A stretch of DNA of 64,000 nt from Berberis thunbergii (lineage: Eukaryota; Streptophyta; Magnoliopsida; Ranunculales; Berberidaceae), in contig QNQO01007593.1 of NCBI GenBank assembly GCA_003290165.1, positions 16,316 to 80,315 of the forward strand. The letters run 5' to 3'. The position numbers and the translations under genes were made by a program. The notes under the pieces are model-generated. The model worked only from the letters and a program-made list of their open reading frames with translations, was not told where the DNA came from and did no database searches. The stretch's first letter is position 1. Every line of letters begins with the position of its first letter. Of this stretch, positions 10,703-22,063 are shown piece by piece.

Positions 10703-12430
10703 ATGAGTGAAGAACATGGTCATGGAGCTGCTACATATCCTTGGATATACAATAGGTGTAAAAAGTTTGGTTGTTGAGGAACCATGCACGTTCTTCCCCG
10801 TGTGCCATACTTTCATCATTGTCGTGATTCGCTGCCATTTACAAACCCTTTCAACGTAGACTTCCCCATTTGAACTAATATCAACCAAGCCGCAACAAGA
10901 TTGCATGAAGAGATTAGAGCTTAGTTTTCCTGTCCTTCACAAAGAATGGAAGCATTTCCATATGAGGGAGGAAGCTTTCCATTAAACCTTTCGTCAAATA
11001 AGAGAGTATAAATGGTCATCCATACACTAACAACATCAACGGACTATCAAGATTTAATTACGTAAGTGCAGAGGAGGTCACAAGTATATTAGAAAGATTT
11101 GAAATGGGCTCATATGCTTGTTAACACTGGCAAGGAATGAGATTTCAGTGCAAATATCGTTTTTTTAATTACGAAAAGAAAAAATTAAATTTTTCGAAAA
11201 ATTTCGGGAATTTTTCGTAAATTTAGGGTTTTTTTTCTTCTAATAATCATTTCTTCTAATTATTTAATGAATTTTGAAACCACTCCCTATTTTCTAATAT
11301 ATTGATTTTTAATGAATTTTTTGTAAATTTAATGAATTTTTCTTCTACTAGTATATTGATTTTAGAAACCACCCTTGATTTTCTAATTATATGTTTATTT
11401 CATCTTATTTTTCTTCTACTAATATATTGTGTTTAATAGATTTGTTTACTTGCATCTTATTTTTTTCATATATTTATATACCTTCAAAATTCATTATATA
11501 TATTTAATGTATCCTAAAAAAAATTACCTTTTTTCTTTACACAGCAAAATATTTCTTAAAATAATGTGACTAAAATTAACTCGAAAAACAAAATCACAAT
11601 CCTTGAACACTAGTTATGTGGGAGACAATATTTGTAGAGGAAAAGAGATAATGTTTGAAAAGTGGGGGGAGGAGGTAAATGCAATCAACGAAATAAAAGT
11701 AGGGACAAAGTGCTAAAACCGCAACTTTGATCTTGCAATTTGCAAAGATCGTTCATCTCAAGGGAGCAAATGCCTCCACATATACATGTCATTGCAGCAG
11801 GGACTCATGTATGTTTATATTAAGCTCTAAGCTTTCTTTATATGCAACCAATTCTGATATGAATTATATTGTTAATAATTAGATTGTTTTTAGCCATTTT
11901 ATTTTCGCGCTTTGCAGAGTAAATAGGGTTATTTACATTTTGGGTATGCATTATTTAGGCATAGTTCATATTGAGTATAAATTTTACCCTAATTACAAAT
12001 TGGGTATAAATTGGTTCTTAATTGCTTGTTCAACGACACTGACCATGGTCATATGTCCCACTTTTGGTAAAGACCCAAATACCTTCAGTTAAGGAGCACG
12101 TGACCTGCATGTGTTTCATTCCATAAAATGCTTTAAACTGTCATATTTAGCGTGTAAGTTGAAATGATGCATCTAAGGCTAGCACAAAGTAGTGGTTGGT
12201 GCTTCAACCTTCTTCAACCACCATATATCCAGGAGCAACAACAAACCATAACAAAATATGTTCTCAACTCATGTCATTTAAAGAAGTACCAAGCTGCAAA
12301 AAAAAAAAAAATACAATAAAAAAAAATATTTGTGACTATGAAACCACCAACCCCCTATTTTTTGAATGACACCACACCTTACTGAAGGACAATACCACCT
12401 ACTGAAGGACACCATCAATATAACCCTTAC
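10703..12430. other. AT-rich intergenic DNA
   Basis: No gene, transposon end or repeat is recognised. A strongly AT-rich block lies at 11150-11610. Short open frames on both strands (for example 10685-10906 minus) lack domains and are treated as chance. Confidence 0.5.
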
Positions 12431-12838
12431 CCTCACAAACTAAATAGTTTCTCCCTCTCCCAAAATTTGAATCTTCGCACCCTCGTTCTCCCTCTACTCT
12501 CTGCACCGATCTTTCCTTCTAGTGTCACTGTGCAATACAAAAGTTGGAGGTTTTGAGTGTGATTTCTGCAGGACTTGGGGTGCTTTCGATTTGGGGTCTT
12601 TTGGTGTGCTATTTTGTTTATGTACGATTCTATGGCTTAGTTGGCTTGTAATTCTCTCTGATTTGGTGTCAATTTAGTGTGTGGTTATCTTCTTTGTGTT
12701 TGATAGTTGTTGTCGGAGTATGTGTTCACATTCAACCAAACCCATGAAGTCAGGTAAACTCTAAATCCCCATTCGATGTCGTAAATCTCTATGCCTCATT
12801 TTTTGTTTTAATTTATCATATTGTTTTAAATGTTTAGT

Positions 12839-14110
12839 ATGGCAAAGCGAAACAAAGACGTTGCTTTGGTGGATGGTGGTAGTAGTGGGGATCATCCAAC
12901 TCAAAGATGACCAATGAAAACGTCTTTGAGAAAGGCCATTTCCAAAAAAATAAAGAAAAAATAGATGAGAGGAAAAAAAACAAAAAATGCAAGAACGGAG
13001 GAAGAAAGAAGATGAGATGAAGAGAAGAGATGATGAATTGGGGAATGATTTGATTGCTACGGATGAAGCAGAGACACTCCTATTGCTATCGCAAAGTCAA
13101 TGTGGTGTGGTTGGTGACGTTGAGGAAGAAGAGAATGATGAAGGAGATGAGGAGGGTGAGGAGTGTCAGGGGGATGTGGAGGGTCAGTGGGATGCGCAGG
13201 GTCAGGAGGAGCCACTTATTTCTATCGAAACTGGTTCTGATGACGATGAAGAACCTGACAAAGTTTCTTATATTGGTGGTTCCAAAGATGCATCCATATT
13301 AAAGGATTATGATGGCCATGTTTCTTGGTCCATTTGGGCTGGTGAGGAGGTATTTATAATATTTTCAAGTTTTTTTTAATATATAGTACTTATTGTTTTA
13401 TATTATTGGACATTGACTAGTTTTTCTAATTGCTTGCTGCATGTAGGAATGAGACGAGTTGAGATGTCGGCATCAATATAAGAAATTTATAGTTTAGAAG
13501 TTGAGTGAGGAGCCGAAAGAAGTAATTTCACTGGTCTACGACTGTTGATAGACCATTATAAGGATCATGTCGATAGGTCATAGGGTGACAATTTTTGTTT
13601 TTATTGAGTGTTGGCAACCTGAGGCCAACACTTTTCACCTCCCTTTTGAAGAAATGACCATCACTATCGATAATGTTTATCGTATCACTCATTTACCGAT
13701 TGTTGGTAAGCCGATTATGGTGGAAAAAAAACTCAAATGGAGGTAGAGGAATGTGTGCAACTATTGGTGAATGGTTTGGGGATTCAAAAGAGTGAAGCAC
13801 AAAACATGTCCAGAAGAATCTTAGTTTCGTGGAGATTAAATTTATTAAAGAGCATTGTTGTGGGAAAGTGATTAGAACTGATTTTCTTCAAAAGAAACAA
13901 ATTGCTAGGGGTTACTTGTTTTAGGCATGATTATCTTTGCTGATAAGACTACAACCAAGGTTCGCACTAAATATTTGAAGTTGCTGATGAAGGTAGATGA
14001 TGTTGGGAAGTTCGCATTGGGAGTTGGTACTTTGGTGTTCTTGTACTCTATCCATTTTTTGTATTTGAATTTATTTTTGATTTTCTTTTTTTCAATTCTT
14101 TTGGCTTAGA
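12839..14110 (+). pseudogene. plant mobile domain (MAIN-like) gene, decayed
   Basis: A possible start at 12839 (MAKRNKDVALVDGG) follows a CT-rich leader. A stop after 24 codons and a shift lead to an acidic linker (12987-13347) ending in LKDYDGHVSWSIWAGEE. An intron of about 100 bp (GTATTT at 13348 to TGCATGTAG at 13447) fits the usual exon join. The domain then reads ECWQPEANTFHLPFEEMTIT and VYRITHLPIVGKP, the signature of the plant mobile domain found in MAIN/MAIL1 and in transposon-borne relatives. The remainder to 14110 is shifted and broken. Host MAIN proteins act in the nucleus in gene silencing and genome stability; transposon-linked versions are common. Its neighbour on the other strand is a Mutator-type transposase, which suggests a transposon-borne copy. 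Confidence 0.7.
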
Positions 14111-14680
14111 TACAATCTTGGTTATTTGATTTATTTCAAAACCCTATACAGAGTGTGAAATGTGTCCAATCGCAGTGGATGCTGCGGTTGGGATTATCCC
14201 ATTCGTTTTAACTGCTGCAACAAAAAAAGGTTGTTCCCAGTTTCCACTGCGTTTGGTTTTTAGGTATCTTAAACATATTTGGGTGCGAATAGTATTATTT
14301 TGTTTGCAGCGGCCACTACGAGTGTTTGTATTACACTCAAAGCGGCTAGTGTGTTTGCAGTTTGAAATTTTTGCTGTTATAAAATTTTGAAGTCGAGTGT
14401 TCAATTTTCTAAGTTGATTGATCAATGTTATCATGTTTAATTTATTATCAGTTAATTTTTTAGCCATTACCATGATATAAATCATCCATACACCTAGTCT
14501 TCCATAAAATGCAAAACCAATAAAAATCTTAATGAAATGTAAAATTTAATTTGTTGACATTTAATAATAAAAAAAAAAGTACAAGTCATCGTAGAGTACA
14601 AAATGTTGCCTTCTGTTACAATTAGATCATTGTATGTATACATGTCATTTACAAAATGTGCAAAAGGTTACAAATTGTGG
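14111..14680. other. gap between convergent plant-mobile-domain and OTU remnants
   Basis: Small open frames on both strands (14144-14485) show no domain. This is the tail-to-tail interval between the two decayed genes. Confidence 0.45.
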
Positions 14681-14681
14681 T

Positions 14682-15652
14682 TCAATCATCAATGTGAATG
14701 ACCTTTTCTGACTTCTTCTTAGCTTTGGATGCATTGTATTTCTTAACCATCGTGTCACCTATTTGCAGTTGGCCATTGAACAAAGTCTTCCATGATATTG
14801 CTTTTGGAAACATGCAAAAGGGCAGAGTCGGTACTGTCCGAGACAATGGTGGTCTTGGTGTCATATGAAGTAAGAGGACTCCGGGCAAAGTGTGCTATAT
14901 ATATGTACGTTGTTCAAGTTTGACGGCGGCAAAACATATATGAAAAACATGTAGTACTTTGGTTCCCATAACACACAAACACAACCATAATGGTTTGCAC
15001 CGGCTCTAACATATCTGGTTGAATCAACCAGCTTCTCCTTGTAATGCATACAATGCCTTTGGGAAAAAAACATCTTTCACAATGTACACCCCTCCTTCAT
15101 TCCACATTCGAAGCCACCAGTCATGGTTACTTTCTAGCTCCATTAGTATCTCATGTCTCACTTGCCTCCAACCATTGTTCTCGTCATAACCTAAGAAGTT
15201 GCCTATGTATCTAAACCCACAATGGCCATTGGCGAGTATATTCTAAATGTTCTCAACATAATCCCGAATCCACAATGGAATTTGCTTCTTAAACGTAGTT
15301 TTCCACTTTGGCGCCTCCTTTTTGGCTTAGAAACACTTTCTTGACTTTTAAGTTCATTTTGTGTCTTCGCTTACTCATGACCAGAAGGGTTCATATTTGT
15401 GAACTTCTCATGTTTAGACAATTTCTTATTTTAGGTCTCCCCTTGCCCTTTACGGGTTTAGTTGGTTCAATCATAACGCTTGAATATGGGCAACTCAAAT
15501 CTAACAACGTCTTTTTCAACACCAACTGCTGCTTAATAGTGGATTCAAAGAACTTTTGCTTAACGACGACTACTAGATCTATAATCACATCCGTAGTTGC
15601 ACGAAGATGTGTTTCGACAAGTTGCATTCAATGCTTGTGTAAGGTAGACAAT
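14682..15652 (-). pseudogene. Mutator/FAR1-type transposase, piece 3: basic linker and OTU-like cysteine protease domain
   Basis: Reading leftward from the retroelement junction at 15652, a linker contains KPVKGKGRPKI, the K.KGRP motif that joins SWIM-type transposases to their C-terminal domain. An OTU-like domain follows near 15250: NGHCGFRYIGNFLG, then WRQVRHEILMELESN and WWLRMWNEGG. The cysteine of the catalytic CGFR motif is present; the usual preceding acidic residue is not. Shifts near 15230 and 15080 break the frame. The end is near 14682. OTU domains are ubiquitin-type cysteine proteases; in plants they occur at the C-terminus of some FAR1/Mutator proteins. Pieces 1 and 2 lie at 31128-31525 and 23920-24902. 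Confidence 0.7.
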
Positions 15653-17478
15653 TGATATTCACATAAATATTACATAATATATCCCTTAATTTATATATGT
15701 TAGTGTTTCGATTATTATATTTTATTCTTATTATTTCATTTTCATGTATTTGTAAAAATTTGAGCGTGAACGATGAAATCGCATTAAGGCGACAATATAA
15801 TGAATGTTCAATTGGTTGATTATAGCGGTGGTACAAAGTAGATGGTCACATAACTAAACCTAACCCAAATAAACCTAAGTCTACGTAATTTAACCTAAGC
15901 CCAAACCCAAAATGTTAAACCTAAAAACCCAAGCCCAAGAAAATAGGAGAACCTTTTTTAGCTCTCCTTATTTTGGAGAAAGGATCTATTTTTCCTACGT
16001 GTGTTTTCCTCCTCTCTTTTCCAGCCACCACGCCAATTCACCCTGCCGGCAATCCTCGCTTGATAGGAGAACCAGCAGTGTGATCATCCCACCATCACCA
16101 CTTCCTCCTCGTCCTCCACCATCAGCCGTCACCTCGCCTCTTTCCCTCACCCGCTCTTCCTCGCTCGCTAGGGAGACACCACACCCTGTTCCTATCTTCT
16201 TCCCCTGTTTTCGTGTCTCTCTCTCTTCACCTTGCCACCGTTCAACATCCACACCGCCGAACACCACCATCAGACACCCTCACCATCACCACCTCGTGCA
16301 CAAAACAGATGAGAAACAGGGAGCACGTCCCTATTTTCCTCTCTCGCAGCCGACTAACAACTCACACCATCATCTATGTTCCTCTCTTCTCCACGGTCTC
16401 TCCCTCCTCCACTTCTCTCTTTCTGCTCCTTCATCACAACCAGACCACGCAACCACCGCGAAACAGAGCTCGCAAGAGCACCGCCGCTACTTTTCTCTGT
16501 CTTTTTGTTCCCCTTCTCGTTATTTCCTCACCCTCTCTCTGTCTTCTTGCAGGTACCAGATCCGTTTGGAGCGAAGAAGAAGGAGCTCGTGAGGAACGCG
16601 GCTCGCTGGAGACAAACCATTTTTCTGGCAGGAACCAACTATTTTTCAAATAGTAGTTATTTGCACCCCGGTGTTTTCTCTGAACCACCACAATCCATCA
16701 ACAACCTTTTCTCGGGAATCATGTTCATGCAAAGATGAATTCCACCTCCATTGATGCTGTGACCACCACCACCATGATCTTCTAGACCCCGCGCCGAGGC
16801 GAAGATGAAATCACAGGGTTTCCTAGAGTTTGTTGTATTTAAATTTATTGTTTTCTTTATGCTTGAACGTTAAATACATTTGATTTCTGAGTCTCAATAA
16901 TTTGCTTTCATCGATTGTATCCAGATTAATTATCTAGACTAGTCAGTAGTTAGAAGTACCCTTTGTTGATATTCAAAGTCTGTTTTAATCAATTAATCTG
17001 AATCTGTGATTGTGTGTGCCATAAGGAGACATGCAATGCTAGGGGTTTAGTATTAGTTAAAATAAACCTGTGAATGTGTGTGCCGTAAGAAGACACTCAA
17101 TGCTAGTTTATACCTTTGCTGAAATCAATTGCAAACTAAGATTAATCTTTAGGTTAGTCATGTTAATTCTTGAAAACAATAATTTGGATTACACAAATCT
17201 CAAAGAACCTGTGGTGGGTTCGATGTCTCGGTCCCCTCTCTTATCATCCTATCAGTTTAATTTTAGTTGTCAATTTAGTCTCTTAATTTTAGTACTTTAC
17301 ATCTGTTGTAACCTCCAACTCTAAATTAGTTCAAATAAGTCTTAGAATTCGATTGTCTGTCAATCCTTGTGGGATCAACCCGTATTTGCCACTGTCTACT
17401 AGTTAGACAGCCGTATACTTTCGGTATTACAAGTAGGGTTTATTAACTTATTAATTTTGGTTAATAAAATCTCCATCA
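15653..17478 (+). repeat. left LTR of the Athila-like element (1826 bp)
   Basis: Aligns along its whole length with 22064-23919. It contains a CT-rich segment (about 16000-16560) with two overlapping long open frames on the plus strand. A third, partly different copy begins at 63000. Confidence 0.9.
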
Positions 17479-18382
17479 ATTTTTTGGCGTCGTTGCCAGG
17501 GATTGTAACGGTACAATCGAAATCTAGGGTTGTTTTTGCTAGTTTATAAATTAGGTTTAATTTTCTTTCTAGGAACAGTGTTACGAGTCACTTTCTTATT
17601 TGTTTTATTTGCTTGAGTTTGAATTATTTTTGCATTTATTTTGCAAGCGGTCACACACATAGGAGCTCAAGTGGGAACGAAGTGAAATATTGCGATTCGC
17701 GAGGAAACTCTCAGAAATCGACTTCTACCCGACATCGCAAGTAACTCGAAAGAGGTTCACGCCGGAGGTAACTTCTACCCACCGCATCTGCACGCGATTT
17801 TTGTGTGATCACTTGTGTTTAGCTTGTTGTAAGTAGTATTGCATGAAAATTTGAATAGTGGCAGGATTGAATTGAAACTTTCGTGCCCTCTCCCGCGGAT
17901 AGGTTAATCACCATCTATTTTAGGGTTAGGAACCTAGGCCTTCACTATTTAAAATTTGTAGCAAGATAATTATCTAGGACTGGTGTGACGCTCATAGGAA
18001 CCCTCTTTCGATGTTTGATAGCTTAAAGTGGTCGAGTGAAGGAACATATCCCATCTAGGAACAGTTCTTGAATTGGCATTTCACTTTGAGCTGGAGAGTG
18101 GAAAAAGAGGTAAGAGCAATTTTGTAGTGGTGGATTGATAGAGAATTATCGTGCCTTTCCCACGGTTAGGTAAATTGAATTGAATTTCAGCCTTGCATTA
18201 TTAAAGAAAAGCTCTAGGGTCGTCTGCCATTCATTTTGTTTGTGCATCATTTAGGGTTTTGTTGTTTTTATTTTATTTTTAGTTAGGTCATCTTCATATA
18301 GCAGTTAGGCTTGCATTTAAAAAAATTATAAAAATAAATAAAAAATAAATAAATAAAAATAATAATTCTTGAGAGCAAGGAA

Positions 18383-19801
18383 ATGGCTGAGGATAAAGAC
18401 TTTAAGGATTACTTCTCTCCTTCTACCTCAAAGCTCGAAACAGTTCTTATGACGATGACTTGGAAATTAGATGCACTTATGAATTTGACTCAACCCCTAC
18501 CTCCCACTAATGTTTTATTTGAGGGTTGTGTTGCATGTTCGAGTCCTAGTCATTCTACAGCTGATTGTGATTTGCAATATGATTATCCTGAATCTTTCGC
18601 TGAGCAAATCCATTGTTTTAACGCTAATTGGCGACCTAGTTATAATTCAAAGTCCAACTATTACAGCCTTGGTTTTGTCAATAATCAAAATCTCTCCTGG
18701 GCTCATAACTCACACCAAGGGGGACATATTTTCTCTCAGACTCCTCAATACCCTAATCATGTCATGCCTCAATTTAACCAAGCTCCTCCATCCAACACAT
18801 CAAGTTTAGAGGAAACGATTAATCGTTTTATGCAGCGCACAGAACGACTGCTTGAACATGATTCTCAGACTATGTTAGAGTCAAAAACCATTATTCAACA
18901 CCAATCTCAAGCCATCAATAGACTTGAGATAGTTGTGGATCATATTACTGATGAATTATCTAAAAGTGAGTTAGGAAGAGTTCCTAGTCACTCTGTTCAA
19001 AATTCAGAGGGTCAATTCATAGCTGGTAACACATCGGAGTCTGAGTCAGATGATGTTTTTGCGGATAATGTGATCGAAACTACTTTGCTTCCTGACCCAT
19101 TCCCTTCCCCACATTTTCATGATGACTCACTCGACTTATGCCTTCGTAGTGACTCTTGCATGAAGTCTAATTCTCAATGTTCTTTGGAGTCAAGCATCGA
19201 CTATTTTCACGATACGAATGACCCCATAATTTAAGAAATAGTCAAGTCGTCATCGGAGGATGCATCTACTGAGAGATTGCATGCCATAGGTAGTGCTAAT
19301 TCTAGGTTTGGGGGTGTTGTTGCATTGTCTAACTCATCATCTTGGTGTAGTTCATTTTGTTCTATAGACATACCTCTTTCCATCCCTTTCATATTGACTG
19401 ATGCTACCAATGTGGATCCATTGTTTGTAAGAGATGATTTCAGTTTTGACCACCCTATTGTGATACATATTCAATCTTCTGATTTGCAACCTGATTTAGG
19501 ATGTCCCTTTTTAGGAGTAGGTAGGAGTCATTTGCTGGATATCATTGTTTGTGACCCCTTTCTGCTCAAGGTTCCCACGGATTTTCTAAAAATGCGAGTT
19601 CATTTGCATTTGCTCTATGATTTTCCATGGCGCATTCGTAGCTTTTGGGATGTGTTAGTATACGTTGTGTCGCATGTGGTTGCTACTATTTGTTGGACGG
19701 ATCTTCAATTTTGTAGGTTGTTGCTATATGATTTTTTGCCCCTTTTTGAAGAGAGTGTTTGCTATGTTCTTCCTCTTCAATTTATGGTACATCATTTGTG
19801 A
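18383..19801 (+). pseudogene. gag-like protein of the Athila-like element
   Basis: One frame of 472 codons with a single in-frame TAA at 19232. The start at 18383 (MAEDKDFKDYFSPSTSK) follows the primer-binding site by 0.9 kb. Residues about 50-63 form a CX2CX4HX4C knuckle (CVACSSPSHSTADC). A Gln/Asn-rich stretch with YYSLGFVNNQNLSW follows, as in the C-terminal gag region of Athila/Tat elements. Residues about 145-200 look helical. Past the stop the protein turns hydrophobic (WRIRSFWDVLVYVVSHVVATI), a part I do not recognise. The capsid region of a normal gag is missing. It would bind RNA if expressed. No pol follows. Confidence 0.6.
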
Positions 19802-22048
19802 GGAAGAATATATGTCGGGCTGACGACGTTAAACCAATCGCTCCTAGGATGCAGCCTAGCTTCAGTTGTGTCATTATGGTTAGTCTGGATTGATTTTCGA
19901 GTTCTTTCTAATTGCATTTCACTCATACTCGTTAGCTCCGTAACAATTTTGACTTACAACTGATACATGTAATTTTTTTTATTTTTTTTTTGTTCATTTG
20001 TGTTCTGTATTGTTTTTATCAATTTATCATGATGAGTCCACAGTTCTTATGTCTCTGAGCGCTCATTGGTGGACGATTACGTCGACATTGGTAAAAACTT
20101 TTCCATGGTAGTATCACTCTAACTCTCATCTTTTCTTTTTCCTGCATTTGTCATGTTCATCATTTTATACATTGAGGACAATATTTGGTTTAGGTTTGGT
20201 GGTTAGGTTTAAGAGTTTTTTCTGCATTCTTCAAAAATTTTGAAATGAAATGTATGTAACAATTGACTATTGTAATCTACTCAATCTCCATTGAATACAT
20301 AGTCAATTATGATTGTGTGAAAAAATTTCGATTTGAAAATGAATTAAAAATCTAAGTTTCTTTCCAATGAAGAGGATGTGCTTTCAAGTATGCCTTTAAA
20401 TTTGAGAAATTCATACTTTTACTTGTCACTTTTATATATCAATAGGAAAAATATGGTTTGATGTTATCTTTAAGTTAAATATATTTCATGATATTTTTCG
20501 ACTCGACTACTCTTATACTATAAGCCGAGTTAGCATGATTTGAAGTTAATCAGTAAGATATTAACTAGAAAACCTTAGAATAATAGTGGAGACTTAACCC
20601 TTGTGAGTTTCAAGACATTCTATTTTTCTTGAGGGTTATTAAATAAACTCTGACTTTTCTTGAGTCTGCATTATCTCGTTGATAATATCATTATTCTTGT
20701 TTCTTTTATTGATTGCTTTGAGAATGACGTTAAAAATTGAATTATTACAATAGAACTTCTTGATTTATTTAGTTGAGATGTCATAATATCGACTAGAGCT
20801 TAAGAAGATATATAAGCATTTTTTCTTCTTCTTTAAACCGTTCTTTAGTCTTTTAGCCTACCTAATGATAAATATCCGTTTGCAGCCCTTTGAGCCTTTA
20901 AATAGACTTTTTCTTTGCTAACCCCATCTCCATTACCTACTCCAGTTAGGGAGTAATATCCCTTACTATTTTTATCGTTACCCAATGTCTCTGAGAATGT
21001 GTAAGGTTGATATATATTTGGAAGGGAAAAATAAAAAGAGCTGAAATTAAATATTCCATGAATCCTCGAGACTGAAATGTTTCATTGTGCAGAAGGGGAA
21101 AACATGTAAAAAAAAAGATAAATGAAAAAAATAAAAATTGATACTTCGAAGAAAAGGAAAAAAATATATATGAAGAAGAATTTCGAAGGAAGAAAAATTA
21201 ATGGTGTACAAAATTGGTTTATTCTTCATAGCCCAACGTGCTTATTAAAGGGTGTATCCATTCTCAGAGAATTTTCTCGTATCCTTTTCCATTCTTGTTA
21301 GCCAAAATCTTAGCCTTATTACAACCTAATAAATACCTAATTGATCTTAAGTAAAAGTTTGGTTCATAGAAGTGGAGATTAAATAAACAAGAACTTTGGC
21401 GTGTGATTCAACATTCTCAAAGTAATTGATATTTTTGTCCATGAGATCATATTCATTTCATTCTTTGAAAAATCCATTTTTTCATGATTATTATATGTGA
21501 GATGTTTGTGTTTCAATAATTTATTCTCTTTCTCACATATAAACTGAGTAATAACTAACCAATCTCAGAGTGATTCATTTCTGAGTGACAAGAGAGATTT
21601 GTAGTCGAAGCGTACAATTCAAAAGTTATCTAGTCGTATCTTTGCTGAGAAAAATAAAGTTATGTTGATAAGGCCATGCACACACACACTTCGAGTTGGG
21701 AATAATTGATGAAATTTATTTAACCTTTGGATACTATTAAACCATTGTTAAACTCGTTGATATATTTTTCTGACATTGTTAGTTGTTTTCTGAAGATTTT
21801 GGCAATTAGATGATTACTCTGAGGATAATAGATAGAGTGACTAAGTTACCATGTTTTGGAAATTTATGAGTCATAATGTTTGTGGGTAACATTTTTGAAA
21901 ACCCTCACGAGACTATAACTCGTCCACTAGAGGTAATCTAGGGGTTTAAAAGCCTTGTTGCACGTTTAAGATAAGTGCAACCGATGATTCCTGCGAAAGT
22001 AAGTTATAATTTTATTTCTATTGTTTTGCTCGAGGACTAGCAAAATAT
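19802..22048. other. 3' non-coding interior of the Athila-like element
   Basis: About 2.2 kb, AT-rich and without coding sequence. It carries the conserved-looking motifs near 19810-19855 and 20172-20205. The pol genes expected in an autonomous relative are absent. Confidence 0.7.
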
Positions 22049-22063
22049 AGGTTTGGGGGTATT

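Noticed and set aside
14144..14485. Overlapping open frames on both strands between the plant-mobile-domain and OTU remnants
   Set aside because: Neither continues either neighbour in frame and no motif is visible.
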